Assembly (NCBI GenBank): GCA_016927115.1
Contig: JAFGNH010000063.1
Location: 1 to 35,102, forward strand
Length of the DNA: 35,102 bases
Reading direction: 5' to 3'
DNA from: Anaerolineales bacterium
Lineage (GTDB): Bacteria > Chloroflexota > Anaerolineae > Anaerolineales > E44-bin32
Shown here in pieces: positions 24,468 through 33,807 of the stretch (positions within the stretch are counted from its first letter, which is position 1; each line of letters starts with the position of its first letter). The translations under genes and the position numbers were made by a program. The notes under the pieces were generated by a model. The model ran no database searches, was not told the DNA's origin, and was given only the letters and a program-made list of their open reading frames with translations.

Positions 24468-26303
24468 ATGAGTAAAACCCAGAAATGGTCTCTCTTTTTT
24501 GTTATCCTGCTTGCACTTTCCGGCTGCAATCTCAAGACAGCACTTGAAGAAACACCAGACAGCACGTCCACACAATCGGGAGCAGAAGGAACTACTGAAT
24601 GGGAAACATCCCCTGCTCAAGTGGACTCCTTTGAAATCCAGCTGCAGGGACCGGCACCGCTAAAAATCACACTGCTTGTCAGCGGTACCCTGCCGGATAC
24701 CTGTACAGAGATCGGTGCTATCCATCAGGTTTTTGACAATGGACGTTTTATTATCGACATGACCGCCCGCCACCCTGCGGGAGCGGTGTGTGCAGATTCG
24801 GCCCCCACCCCGTTTGAACACGCCATCCCGCTGGAGGGATACTCCCTGCAAGCCGGGACCTACACTGTGGATGTGAACGGCCTCACCGAAACCTTCAGCC
24901 TGGATGAAGACATGGTCGCAGAATCCTCTACCCTGCCCGGCACACAGACTATCGGCGGCCGTGTGTTCCATGATGAATGCGCTGTGCTCAAGGACAGCAG
25001 CGGGACGGTGCTCGACAGCTCCGATGGCTGTACCCAACAAGGGGACAATTACACGGCCAATGGCACACTGGATGAACAAGAAAAGGGTATCGAAGGAATC
25101 CTGGTTTCCCTGGGCAGGGGAGAATGCCCTGCCTCAGGCCTCACCGAAACCACCACAAAAACAGACGGGGCTTTCTCATTCACCAATATAAGCGAAGGCA
25201 GTTACTGCGTTTCCATCGATCCGCAAAACAGCCAGAACCGGCCTCTGCTCGTTCCCGGAGTATGGACAACGCCATCCGAAGAAGGAACGCTTGATGTCAC
25301 TGTGGCCGGCAGCTCGAGCAATAATCTGCGTTTTGGCTGGGATTATGAATTCCTTCCTGTAATCGATGAAACTGACTGTGAGAACTCATTTGATTTTGTC
25401 AATGATGTAACCATTCCCGACGATACCGAGATGTCTGCGGGAGATGTTTTCGAAAAGACCTGGCGGATCGAAAACACCGGAACATGCACCTGGTCAACCG
25501 ACTACTCACTGATCTTCACCGATGGAGACCACATGGGAGCGGCAGACTCTGTTCCGCTTCCTGAAAGAGTGGAACCGGGTGACACAGTGGATGTCTCCGT
25601 CAGCTTTACAGCACCTTCAGCGGATGGCTCCTACCGCAGCGACTGGCAGATGCAGACCCCGGGCGGAAACATCTTTGGCACCGGGCGGGACCGTAATCTC
25701 CCTGTCTGGGTTCAGATCAAGGTTGGAACGGTCACCAACCGTCCCGATTTTGGCGCTGCGGATTACGTCGAGCAATTCAACAGCGGAACCGCCTGGTACA
25801 TCGGTGAAGATTCCCATACATCGTTCTCGGTGCAGAACGGCAAAATGGTTATGGTTGGCAAGAACCCGGAAAGCTGGGATGGCTGGAGCATTACATCTGC
25901 CTACCTCTCTGATTTTTATATTGAGATGAAAGTGGAAACCGGCACCTGCGGCGGGCTCGATCGTTATGGACTGATAGTCCGCGCACCGGATACGAACAGT
26001 GGATACCTGATCGGATTTTCATGTAACGGCCAATACTCCGTGCGATTGTGGGATGGAGAGAATTTCCAGACTTTACGGGATTGGACAGCCAGCAGCCATA
26101 TCAAGTCCGGTTCGAATCAGACCAACCGGCTGGGTATCCTTGCTGAAGGCAATTCGTTCACCATCTACGCAAATGACATCCTCCTGGCTGAGATTACCAG
26201 CAGTACCTACAGTGAAGGCCGGTATGGTGTATTTGTTGCGTCGAGTGCCACGAACAATTTCCAGGCGCGAGTTGATTCCATATCGTACTGGACTTCGCCC
26301 TGA
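24468..26303 (+). CDS. Multidomain lipoprotein with an SdrD B-like/prealbumin-like fold, NBR1-Ig-like domain and C-terminal lectin-like domain
   Basis: A 611-residue surface lipoprotein. The ATG at 24468 follows GGAGG and gives a short signal peptide with lipobox LSGC (Cys20); an ATG at 24444 is less likely. After a low-complexity Thr/Ser linker and a beta-rich N-terminal region (about 50-160), residues 163-255 resemble an SdrD B-like or carboxypeptidase-regulatory-like repeat (GRVFHDE, GIEGILVSLGRG, TKTDGAFSFTNISEGSYCVSI). Residues about 303-421 form an NBR1-Ig-like (FW) domain with the signature KTWRIENTGTCTWSTDYSL and SYRSDWQMQTPGG. Residues about 424-611 look like a concanavalin/LamG-like sheet domain (YVEQFNSG, GYLIGFSCNGQYSVRLWDG, RYGVFVASS). 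A carbohydrate or surface adhesin role is inferred; no enzyme motif is visible. Confidence 0.85.
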   Translation: MSKTQKWSLFFVILLALSGCNLKTALEETPDSTSTQSGAEGTTEWETSPAQVDSFEIQLQGPAPLKITLLVSGTLPDTCTEIGAIHQVFDNGRFIIDMTARHPAGAVCADSAPTPFEHAIPLEGYSLQAGTYTVDVNGLTETFSLDEDMVAESSTLPGTQTIGGRVFHDECAVLKDSSGTVLDSSDGCTQQGDNYTANGTLDEQEKGIEGILVSLGRGECPASGLTETTTKTDGAFSFTNISEGSYCVSIDPQNSQNRPLLVPGVWTTPSEEGTLDVTVAGSSSNNLRFGWDYEFLPVIDETDCENSFDFVNDVTIPDDTEMSAGDVFEKTWRIENTGTCTWSTDYSLIFTDGDHMGAADSVPLPERVEPGDTVDVSVSFTAPSADGSYRSDWQMQTPGGNIFGTGRDRNLPVWVQIKVGTVTNRPDFGAADYVEQFNSGTAWYIGEDSHTSFSVQNGKMVMVGKNPESWDGWSITSAYLSDFYIEMKVETGTCGGLDRYGLIVRAPDTNSGYLIGFSCNGQYSVRLWDGENFQTLRDWTASSHIKSGSNQTNRLGILAEGNSFTIYANDILLAEITSSTYSEGRYGVFVASSATNNFQARVDSISYWTSP

Positions 26304-26354
26304 TCAGTATTAAGGAGAGTCCGGCAAGGTTTCAAGTCGGAGTTGGATCGGAAG

Positions 26355-26396
26355 CGACGAAGCAAAAGTATAATTTGCTTCGTCGTTTGTCTTTTT
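26355..26396 (+). terminator. Intrinsic terminator after the multidomain lipoprotein
   Basis: A perfect 12-bp stem CGACGAAGCAAA with TTTGCTTCGTCG (26355-26366 with 26374-26385) has a 7-nt loop and is followed by a T-rich tract (TTTGTCTTTTT). It lies 51 nt past the stop codon. Confidence 0.92.
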
Positions 26397-26683
26397 CCGT
26401 TTGATTCGTTCAGGGGATACCAGGTTTCTCACAAAAACAGGCTGCGGGGAGCGAAGCTGCAAAGTTAATTCCACCTCACTATAAACTTTTCTTTCACCCT
26501 ACCCGCCCGTATCTTTCTTTCTTTTTCCCCGTTTATTCATTTAAATGCAGCCCGAGTGAGTTGGGGCAATTTTTTCAGCAGCTGCAGGTATAATTCTCCG
26601 GGTGAAAACCATTTCAGCTGTACATACTGATCTGACAGATCACTCCTGGATTGAACTCACAAAACAGCCATCAGGAGGCTTGG
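26397..26683 (+). promoter_or_regulatory. Upstream region of the aldehyde oxidoreductase gene
   Basis: No gene is visible here. A perfect TATAAT (26589-26594) lies 95 bp before the start codon. The nearest TTG-type -35 (TTGGGG, 26561-26566) is 22 bp away, which is too far, so the promoter is weak or factor-dependent if real. A strong AGGAGG (26673-26678) sits just before the ATG at 26684. The stretch 26480-26575 is pyrimidine-rich. Confidence 0.4.
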
Positions 26684-28636
26684 ATGCAGGAACTTCAAAG
26701 CGGCAGCAATAAAATCCTGGTTGTAAATCTCACCAAACGAACAACTTCCATAAGACTTATCACCCGATACGAACTTGAATTGTTTCTGGGCGGAAAAGGG
26801 CTTGGTTTGATGCTGTATGCGGAAACAGCAAAGCCGCACACCCCTGCCCTGTCCCCGCAGAACCCGCTGCTGATTCTTAGCGGCAGCCTGATGGGGACCG
26901 ATGCACCAAACAGCGGCCGGTTCTCTGCTGTCACCCGATCCCCGCTGACCGGCCTGATGGCATCCTCCTCCTGCGGCGGCTCCTTCGGAATGGCTTTGAA
27001 AACAGCCGGATACGACGGGCTCATCCTCACCGGCGCCGCTTCCACACCGGTTTACCTTGTTATCCACCCCGATCGGGTGGAATTCCTGGACGCAGCATCT
27101 CTATGGGGGCTGGATACGGAAGCCACACAGCAGCAGCTGAAGCCGGGGAACAAAGATGGTGCGCTGGTTATCGGACCAGCCGGAGAAAACAAAGTTTTAT
27201 ATGCCAATGCCGTCTCCGGGAACCGCCATCTCGGGCGGGCGGGATTCGGAGCGGTGTTGGGCTCCAAAAATGTCAAAGCCATCCTGGCAAAAGGCGGTTT
27301 TTTTAAGATCACCCCTAAAAACCCTGAGGCTTTTCAAAAAGCCCGGGAACAAGCCAACCGCTACATCAACCGCAATCCGTTCAGCACCGAAATGTATCGT
27401 GAAAAAGGGACCAACGCCCATATCCTGCTGAGCAACCTCGGGCGAATCCTTCCGGTCCATAACTTCCAACAGAACCACCACCCTGATGCACATAAAGTAT
27501 CCGGTGAGTTTTTCAAAGATAAATACCAGGCTAAACCCAGCGCCTGCCGCCCCTGCACTATCCTGTGCGGGCATAAAGGGACCTACCCCGACGGCACACA
27601 CCAGATCCCCGAATATGAAACTACTGCATTGTTCGGCCCAAATCTGGGTTTATTCGACCCTGAAACAATCACCCGGATCAATGACCGCTGCCGCCTTCTG
27701 GGAATCGACACGATTTCCACTGCCGGTACACTGGCTTACTGGATGGAGGCAAACCAGCAAGGCCTGGTGGAAAGCAAGCTGCATTTTGATTCTGCAGAAG
27801 GTATTCTGGAAACCCTGGAAAAAATAGCTGCCAGGGAGGGAGTCGGAGACGATCTCGCCCAGGGATCACGCTGGCTTGCGCAGCACTACGGCGGGATTGA
27901 ATTCGCAGCTCAGGTGAAAGGTCTGGAAATAGCAGCCTATGACCCCCGCGGTGCATACGGCCAGGGATTGGCCTATGCTGTGTCAAACCGGGGCGGCTGC
28001 CATCTCTCCGCAACGCTGTTTCCCCTCGAGGTCTACTTCAAGTTCCTCGACCCGTATCGGGCGGCTGGCAAACCGGTTTTCGTACGTTTCTTCGAGGATC
28101 TGTTCAACGGCATTAACAGCATCGGCACCTGCGTCTTTACGGTCTATTCGTATATTCTCGAATCACCCATAGCAAAATATACGCCGAAGTCTGTGCTTGC
28201 TTTCGCCATGAACTACCTTACAAAAGCTGTAATCCCGCTGATGGATGTGAGCCTCTACAGCAGGCTTTATTCCTCAGTCAGTGGTATCAGATTTTCACCG
28301 CGCACTTTTAAAAAGGCTGGAGAGCGTATCACTGTTTTCGAACGGGCACTCAACACCATCGAAGGGATCTCTTCCGAGGAAGATATCCTGCCCGCAAGGT
28401 TTCTGGAACCGTCGAGTCACGGTGGGAAGGTCCGCACTATCCCTCTGGAACGCATGCGTTCCATGTACTACCGCCTGCGCGGGTATGACGCCTCCGGTAT
28501 TCCCACCCTGAAGACGCTGGAACGGCTGCAGATCAGGAAGCAGCTGGAGAATTATGCTGCCCCCTCCCTCCAACCGAAAACCGAACCGGCAGATATTCCC
28601 ATCCCTGAACCTGTTCCGGAAAGACTGCTCCCTTGA
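26684..28636 (+). CDS. Aldehyde:ferredoxin oxidoreductase family protein (tungsten-pterin enzyme)
   Basis: A 650-residue AOR-family enzyme. I use ATG 26684 directly after AGGAGG; a TTG at 26651 would add 11 residues. The N-terminal AFOR domain opens with NKILVVNLTKRTTS and FLGGKGLG, which is typical. The [4Fe-4S] ligands are Cys288, Cys291 and Cys295 (CRPCTILC) and Cys483 (GTC), the usual CxxCxxxC plus distal Cys pattern. YDPRGAYGQGLAYAVSNRGGCH is a pterin-binding signature. Members oxidise aldehydes or related carbonyls to acids with ferredoxin, using a tungsten bis-pterin cofactor, and need anaerobic or low-oxygen conditions. No cofactor or ferredoxin gene is adjacent. The last 30 residues (Pro-rich) are beyond the usual fold. 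The substrate is unknown. Confidence 0.92.
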   Translation: MQELQSGSNKILVVNLTKRTTSIRLITRYELELFLGGKGLGLMLYAETAKPHTPALSPQNPLLILSGSLMGTDAPNSGRFSAVTRSPLTGLMASSSCGGSFGMALKTAGYDGLILTGAASTPVYLVIHPDRVEFLDAASLWGLDTEATQQQLKPGNKDGALVIGPAGENKVLYANAVSGNRHLGRAGFGAVLGSKNVKAILAKGGFFKITPKNPEAFQKAREQANRYINRNPFSTEMYREKGTNAHILLSNLGRILPVHNFQQNHHPDAHKVSGEFFKDKYQAKPSACRPCTILCGHKGTYPDGTHQIPEYETTALFGPNLGLFDPETITRINDRCRLLGIDTISTAGTLAYWMEANQQGLVESKLHFDSAEGILETLEKIAAREGVGDDLAQGSRWLAQHYGGIEFAAQVKGLEIAAYDPRGAYGQGLAYAVSNRGGCHLSATLFPLEVYFKFLDPYRAAGKPVFVRFFEDLFNGINSIGTCVFTVYSYILESPIAKYTPKSVLAFAMNYLTKAVIPLMDVSLYSRLYSSVSGIRFSPRTFKKAGERITVFERALNTIEGISSEEDILPARFLEPSSHGGKVRTIPLERMRSMYYRLRGYDASGIPTLKTLERLQIRKQLENYAAPSLQPKTEPADIPIPEPVPERLLP

Positions 28637-28735
28637 CAGCGATTGACCGATAGGGAAAAAGTACATACACGGTAAGCTTTATGGAGTAAACCGATCCACC
28701 ATCAGCAACAACCAGAAGAATGAAAAAGGGGCGAA

Positions 28736-29890
28736 CTATTGCTCTGCCGACCGAAAAGCAAGTGAAAACGCGGTCCCGCGCTCCGGTGGTTCACGGTTCA
28801 CGGCCCAGATGTCTCCGCCATGAGCGTTCATAATATGCCGTGCGATTGCCAGTCCGAGCCCTGTTCCTGGCGTGTGGCGCGCTTCCTCGCTGCGATAGAA
28901 GCGCTCGAATATCCTCGTCAGCTCATGCGGCGGAATACCATCCCCCTCATCACAAATTTGGAGTACGACCTGATTTAATTCCTCGTCGATCGTACTTATT
29001 ATCAGGATATTGCCCTCTTTGGGGCTGAACTTGACAGCGTTGTGAAGGACATTTAACACAGCACGTGCAGCGTGTTCCTTATCAGCCAATACCAGAATAT
29101 CTTCCGGGACTCTGTTGACTATGTTTACCCTCTTTAAAGCTGCCTGCTCCTGGATCCGCTCGACAGGTGAGGAAACCAGTTCAACCAGGCGGACCGGAAC
29201 CAGGCGTACTACCTGCCGCCCGGCTTCGATTGCCGATAGTTCGATCATCTCCTCAGCCATCTGGTTCAACTCATCGACTTCATGAATCATCTTTCGGGTC
29301 AGCGTGCTGCTTACTTCCGGATCGGCTCCAGCAGGGCTGCGCATTGTATCTGCAATCAGCCTGATCGACGTCAGCGGTGTGCGGATCTCGTGTGAAAGAT
29401 TGGTAATAAAATCCTGCCTCGCGCGCAACAGTCTGTGCAGTTCGGAAGCATCGGTAAGCGAGACTGCTGTCAGTTCCGGGAAGGAGAGCAGTCGTGCGTT
29501 GAAAGGAATGCCCAGTACATGAAGGCCCTGCTCGTATAGCTCTCCCTTCCCACTCTGCTGCGCTTCCAGAATCACCTTCTCAAGCTCCAGGGAGTGGACA
29601 TAAGCCATCAGTGTTTTCGGCTCGTGCAGCGCGCCGAACCGCTCCTGGGCAGCCTGGTTGGTATACTGCACCACCATATCGGAATCGACAATCAGGAGCA
29701 GGTCCCTTGTTACAGAAACGACCGTTTCCAGCGTCTGCTGCCGGAAACGGAGCTCTTCAAGCTGCTTCTCGTGTTGAAAACTCTCTTCCCGGCAGTTATC
29801 TGCTAACTGGATCTTCTGCCGTTCCGCGCTCCGCCACAGTATCACAAGAATCAGGATTACAATTACTGCCGCAAGCAGCCAGATATCCAT
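28736..29890 (-). CDS. phoR: Phosphate regulon sensor histidine kinase (PhoR-like)
   Basis: A 384-residue kinase with one N-terminal transmembrane helix (3-19) and then a charged coiled segment (20-55). A PAS-like domain follows (about 56-145). The HisKA domain has SHEIRTPLTS (phosphorylated His167). The HATPase domain has NAVKFSPKEG (N box), DEGDGIPPHE (G1), FYRSEEARHTPGTGLGLAI (F and G2 boxes). The single-helix PAS-HisKA-HATPase layout without a large external domain matches PhoR kinases that sense phosphate through the Pst transporter. Its start lies 2 nt after the phoB stop, so translation is probably coupled. It is convergent with the AOR gene; nothing notable fills the 99-bp gap between them. 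Confidence 0.88.
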   Translation of the reverse strand: MDIWLLAAVIVILILVILWRSAERQKIQLADNCREESFQHEKQLEELRFRQQTLETVVSVTRDLLLIVDSDMVVQYTNQAAQERFGALHEPKTLMAYVHSLELEKVILEAQQSGKGELYEQGLHVLGIPFNARLLSFPELTAVSLTDASELHRLLRARQDFITNLSHEIRTPLTSIRLIADTMRSPAGADPEVSSTLTRKMIHEVDELNQMAEEMIELSAIEAGRQVVRLVPVRLVELVSSPVERIQEQAALKRVNIVNRVPEDILVLADKEHAARAVLNVLHNAVKFSPKEGNILIISTIDEELNQVVLQICDEGDGIPPHELTRIFERFYRSEEARHTPGTGLGLAIARHIMNAHGGDIWAVNREPPERGTAFSLAFRSAEQ

Positions 29891-29892
29891 AC

Positions 29893-30570
29893 TTAACCTT
29901 CAAAGCGGTATCCGACACCGCGCACCGTTATTATCCTCTCCGGGTGGGAGGGGTCTTTTTCCAGTTTTTGCCGCAGCCAGCGGATATGCACATCTACCGT
30001 GCGCGAATCGCCGAGGTATTCATCACCCCATACCCTGGCCAGCAGGATATCGCGCGATAGCACCGCCCCTTTGTTCCGCACCAGGGAGGCAAGCAGCTCG
30101 AATTCACGGGGAGCCAGCGTAAGCTCGTTTTCGCCCTGAAATACCCGGCGTGAAATAAAATCCATCTTCAGATCGCCGGAAACCACACTGGTATGGTCTT
30201 CCGGCCCCTTCCCCCGCCGCAGCGCCGCACGCACCCTGGCCAGGAATTCCCCCAGCGAGAAAGGTTTAACAATGTAGTCATCCGCGCCGGTTTCGAGCCC
30301 GATGATCTTATCCGACTCCGTACCCCGTGCTGTCAGTACAATGATCGGCACTTCACTGGACCGCCTCAGAATCCGGCACACTGTCAGGCCATCCAGGACA
30401 GGAAGCATGATATCCAGCACTACGAGGTCGGGATCGGCTTCGCGAGCAAGTGCCAGGCCTGTTTCGCCATCCTCAGCTGTAAGGACCTCATACCCTTCCG
30501 CCCGCAAATTCAGTGCCAGCATATCACATACGGTAGGATCGTCTTCTACAATCACGATTTTCTGTGTCAT
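29893..30570 (-). CDS. phoB: Phosphate regulon response regulator (PhoB/PhoP-like)
   Basis: A 225-residue OmpR-family regulator. The receiver domain (1-120) has Glu9-Asp10-Asp11, phospho-acceptor Asp53 (VVLDIMLP) and Lys103 in the YIVKPF motif. The winged-helix trans_reg_C domain (about 130-223) contains LAPREFELLASLVRNKGAVLSR, SRTVDVHIRWLRQKLE and the closing TVRGVGYRFE. Position directly after the pst transport genes and before a PhoR-type kinase supports the phosphate-starvation role. The 113-bp gap to pstB includes a possible minus-strand -10 (TACAAT), so it may also have its own promoter. RBS is AGAGG. Confidence 0.9.
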   Translation of the reverse strand: MTQKIVIVEDDPTVCDMLALNLRAEGYEVLTAEDGETGLALAREADPDLVVLDIMLPVLDGLTVCRILRRSSEVPIIVLTARGTESDKIIGLETGADDYIVKPFSLGEFLARVRAALRRGKGPEDHTSVVSGDLKMDFISRRVFQGENELTLAPREFELLASLVRNKGAVLSRDILLARVWGDEYLGDSRTVDVHIRWLRQKLEKDPSHPERIITVRGVGYRFEG

Positions 30571-30683
30571 AAGACCTCTGATTTATCAGCCCGGTGCTTT
30601 CCTTCCGCCCGAACCTTTCACCCCCCTCGGCTAATTGTACTTCGTATTCAGTGGAAGGAAAATCAGCCGCTTCCTGCTGCCTG

Positions 30684-31475
30684 CTAACCATACCGGCCCG
30701 TCACGTAATCCTCGGTGCGCTTGTCTTTCGGCCGTGTAAATAGAATATCAGTCTTTTCGAATTCGATCATCGTCCCAGCCCGGTTTTCATTGATCATCAT
30801 CATCGCCGTATAATCAGAAACCCTTGCCGCCTGCTGCATATTATGTGTGACGATAATTATGGTGTAGTTCTTCTTCAACTCCTGCATCAGCTCTTCGATC
30901 TTATGAGTCGCAACAGGATCCAGCGCCGAGGCTGGTTCATCCATCAGGATAACCTCAGGCCTCACTGCAATGGTCCGGGCAATACACAACCGCTGCTGCT
31001 GGCCACCCGACAGCGACATCCCCGACTGTTTCAGCTTATCCTTGACCTCATCCCACAAGGCAGCCTGACGTAGAGAAAACTCGACCAGTTCGTCCATGTC
31101 TCCCTTGTGATTATGGATCCTCGCCGCCCAGGCGATGTTATCATAGATCGATTTCGGGAACGGATTCGGTTTCTGGAACACCATCCCAATCCGGTATCGT
31201 ACCTCGACCGGATCGATCCATTTCTCGTAGAGATTCTGGCCTTTGAACAATACTTCCCCGCGTATCGATGTATTCGGTACAAGCTCGTTCATACGGTTGA
31301 ACGAGCGCAGCAGTGTGGATTTCCCGCACCCTGACGGTCCGATGATCGCCGTGATCTGATAACGCGGGATGTTGATATTTACATCCTGCAGGGCCTGGAA
31401 CTCATCATAGTAGATATTCAGGTCCCTGGTCTGAAAGATATTGGAACTTTCTGTCACGATAGACTCCTGTATCAT
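30684..31475 (-). CDS. pstB: Phosphate ABC transporter ATP-binding protein
   Basis: A 263-residue ATPase that powers phosphate import. Walker A is GPSGCGKST (about 46-54), then [18 protein letters not shown] (Q-loop region), signature [16 protein letters not shown], Walker [14 protein letters not shown], and [13 protein letters not shown]. The end, EDYVTGRYG, is the usual PstB terminus. The ATG overlaps the pstA stop by one base (TGATG) but has little Shine-Dalgarno sequence. A GTG at 31457, seven bases after AGGAG, would give 257 residues, the same length as E. coli PstB, and may be the true start. Confidence 0.95.
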   Translation of the reverse strand: MIQESIVTESSNIFQTRDLNIYYDEFQALQDVNINIPRYQITAIIGPSGCGKSTLLRSFNRMNELVPNTSIRGEVLFKGQNLYEKWIDPVEVRYRIGMVFQKPNPFPKSIYDNIAWAARIHNHKGDMDELVEFSLRQAALWDEVKDKLKQSGMSLSGGQQQRLCIARTIAVRPEVILMDEPASALDPVATHKIEELMQELKKNYTIIIVTHNMQQAARVSDYTAMMMINENRAGTMIEFEKTDILFTRPKDKRTEDYVTGRYG

Positions 31476-32770
31476 CAGTACTTCTTTTTAAAACGGTTCC
31501 GCAGCACAATAGCTGTCGCATTCAGGGTCAGCAGCAGTGCCAGCAGAACCAGGATGGCAGCAGCTGCAAGGTGGCGCCACTCCGCCTGCGGCCGTGCAGT
31601 CCACTGGTAGATCTGGATCGGAAGCGTAGTGAATTTGGAAAAGGGAGAAGACGGGTCGACACTGATCGCAGTAGATGCCCCCACAACAATCAGCGGAGCC
31701 GTCTCTCCAATTGCACGGCTGACAGCCAGGATGGTGCCGGTCAGGATACCCGGGATGGCGTTGGGGAGTATAAAAGACCAGATCGTCTGCCACCTGGTCG
31801 CCCCCAGGCCGCAGCTGGCCTGCCGTAATGAGTTGGGCACAGCCCTGATGGCTTCCTGTGCATTGATTATGATCAGCGGAAGGACCAGCAGCCCCAGTGT
31901 CAGACCAGCAGAGAGGATGGTACGCCCATTTGCAGTCGTTGGGTCAATCAGCCTGAAGACAGCCCCGCTGGTAAGCGGCTCCAGCACCCGCACAAAAACA
32001 GCCAGGCCGAGGATGCCGTAAATGATGGAAGGTACACCGGCCAGGTTGTTTATGTTGGTCTGGATGATACGGTTTAGAAATGTATCGTCGGCATACTCTT
32101 CAAGATAGATCGCTGCGCCGACCCCCATAGGGAAAGCAAACAGAACTGTGATCAGGATCGTATACAGCGAGCCGAATATCGCGGTCCGGATGCCTGCAAA
32201 AAGTGGTTCGCTGGACTGCGGCCGGGTTATAAATTCGGCACTCAACCAGGACACGAAGTGGAGTCTTTCCTCCGGATAAACCTCAGCAGCATAAGCCTGG
32301 ATCTCATCCCTATCCCGTATGGATTCAAAAAGCGGCCAGCTTTCCTCGACGCTGTACCGGACAATCCGCTGGTTCACAAGCGCCAGCAGTTCGGAACGGC
32401 TCCGGGAGGTCATCGATTTCTCGTTATCCAGTTTGTTGTACGCTCCGCTGGAGAGTTCCTGCTGCAGCAGTCCGAGCAGCTGCCCCTTATCCTGCTCTTC
32501 CAGTGGAACACCATCCACAGCCAGGGTCGAGGGATCGACCTTTGGGTGGAGCACAACATAACCTGAAACCCCGTCGAATACGTTGATCAGCAAAGCCATC
32601 AATGCAACGATCCCGATCACGGTTGCCAGGAGGAAGACCTGCCGCCAGACCCTTCCCTTTTTCTTCCGTTTTTGAATATTCGAGGTTTCAGCAGCAAGAA
32701 CCGATTCCCTGCTCTGCCGATTCCCCGTACTCAAACCAACACGCCCAACGCGTTCTTCATACAGACTCAT
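31475..32770 (-). CDS. pstA: Phosphate ABC transporter permease PstA, with long N-terminal region
   Basis: A 431-residue permease. The C-terminal 260 residues are the BPD_transp_1 channel: [46 protein letters not shown], and the ATPase-contact loop [26 protein letters not shown]. Before it, a basic N-terminus (1-39), one transmembrane helix (about 43-65) and an extracytoplasmic segment of roughly 120 residues (about 70-190) make it far longer than the 280-300 residues of E. coli PstA. Such extended forms occur in other bacteria. It pairs with PstC. Its ATG overlaps the pstC stop as ATGA, so expression is coupled. Confidence 0.93.
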   Translation of the reverse strand: MSLYEERVGRVGLSTGNRQSRESVLAAETSNIQKRKKKGRVWRQVFLLATVIGIVALMALLINVFDGVSGYVVLHPKVDPSTLAVDGVPLEEQDKGQLLGLLQQELSSGAYNKLDNEKSMTSRSRSELLALVNQRIVRYSVEESWPLFESIRDRDEIQAYAAEVYPEERLHFVSWLSAEFITRPQSSEPLFAGIRTAIFGSLYTILITVLFAFPMGVGAAIYLEEYADDTFLNRIIQTNINNLAGVPSIIYGILGLAVFVRVLEPLTSGAVFRLIDPTTANGRTILSAGLTLGLLVLPLIIINAQEAIRAVPNSLRQASCGLGATRWQTIWSFILPNAIPGILTGTILAVSRAIGETAPLIVVGASTAISVDPSSPFSKFTTLPIQIYQWTARPQAEWRHLAAAAILVLLALLLTLNATAIVLRNRFKKKY

Positions 32771-33708
32771 TCATATACCTCCCGGAAGCGCCGTACTATC
32801 CTCTGACTGAGAATATTTAGAACCAGTGTGACTGCGAACAGCAACAATCCGATCGCGAAGATACTGTTATAGTCAATCGAGTCGTAGCTGAGATCACCGC
32901 CGGAAATTCTCACAATGTGCCCGGTCATGGTCTCCGCGGCTTCAAACGGATTCAACGTCAGATTCGGCCCTGCTCCCGCAGCCACAGCAACGATCATGGT
33001 TTCGCCAATCGCCCGGCTGATTCCCAGAATGATCGCTGCAATGATTCCCGAAATCGCAGCAGGAAAGACAATCTTTAATGCCACCTCGAGCTTCGTCGCG
33101 CCGAGGCCGTAGCCGGCCTGGCGCAGCGAAGCAGGTACCGCATTCAGCGCATCCTCGCTGACAGAAGCAATCAAAGGCAGGATCAGAATGCCCATCACCA
33201 ACCCTGCCGACCCTGTGTTGTAGATCTGCACCACTTCGCTGTCGAAAATCGAACGCAGCAGCGGTGTAATGAAGGTCAGGGCGAAATAGCCGTACACAAT
33301 CGTGGGGATACCCGCCAGAATTTCGAGGACCGGTTTGAGCGTATTCCGCACCTTGCGGGAAGCATATTCCGAAAGGTACACCGCGGAAGCCAACCCAAGC
33401 GGGATCGCGATCAGCATAGCGATCCCTGTTGTCACCAGCGTGGCTCCGAACAAGGGGAGCACACCGAATTTGCCGATATGAGGCTGCCATTCCGTGCCCG
33501 TCAGGAACCCGATCACGTTCACTTCGGGAAGCCCGAAAAACAAAAGGGCTTCCTTCCCCAGTTCGAGGACGATTCCCAGTGTGATGAAAATGGAAGAAAA
33601 CCCGGCCAGGAACAGGAGTGCCCGGATAAGGAACTCGCCAGGCCGCCGCCTTTTCCTCAGGCCGTTATCCTTCGCTGCAGTGAATGTTCGTTGTGAATAG
33701 CTGTTCAT
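32767..33708 (-). CDS. pstC: Phosphate ABC transporter permease PstC
   Basis: A 313-residue permease with six hydrophobic helices, the first at about 28-50. The BPD_transp_1 domain (about 85-305) includes VTTGIAMLIAIPLGLASAVYLSEYA, EILAGIPTIVYGYFALTF and the cytoplasmic loop DALNAVPASLRQAGYGLGATKLEV that docks PstB. An external stretch of about 40 residues after helix 1 (LPEVNVIGFLTGTEWQPHIG) is typical of PstC. It is encoded 99 nt after pstS across a strong stem-loop and overlaps pstA by 4 nt. The ATG at 33708 has only a weak ribosome-binding site. Confidence 0.94.
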   Translation of the reverse strand: MNSYSQRTFTAAKDNGLRKRRRPGEFLIRALLFLAGFSSIFITLGIVLELGKEALLFFGLPEVNVIGFLTGTEWQPHIGKFGVLPLFGATLVTTGIAMLIAIPLGLASAVYLSEYASRKVRNTLKPVLEILAGIPTIVYGYFALTFITPLLRSIFDSEVVQIYNTGSAGLVMGILILPLIASVSEDALNAVPASLRQAGYGLGATKLEVALKIVFPAAISGIIAAIILGISRAIGETMIVAVAAGAGPNLTLNPFEAAETMTGHIVRISGGDLSYDSIDYNSIFAIGLLLFAVTLVLNILSQRIVRRFREVYE

Positions 33709-33746
33709 AAAGTCTGTCTCACAGCGTTTTGCCTTTCAAACACCTT

Positions 33747-33776
33747 CACCTTCCCCCTCGATCGAGAGGGAAGGTG
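33747..33776 (-). other. Strong stem-loop between pstS and pstC
   Basis: CACCTTCCCCCTC (33747-33759) pairs with GAGAGGGAAGGTG (33764-33776) with one C-A mismatch, closing a 4-nt loop. It lies just after the pstS stop on the coding strand and lacks a T tract in the direction of transcription. It probably protects the pstS message or limits read-through, so the binding protein is made in excess over the membrane parts. Confidence 0.65.
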
Positions 33777-33807
33777 TAAAGCGGTTCTGCTTGTGTTCCG
33801 GTATGAC

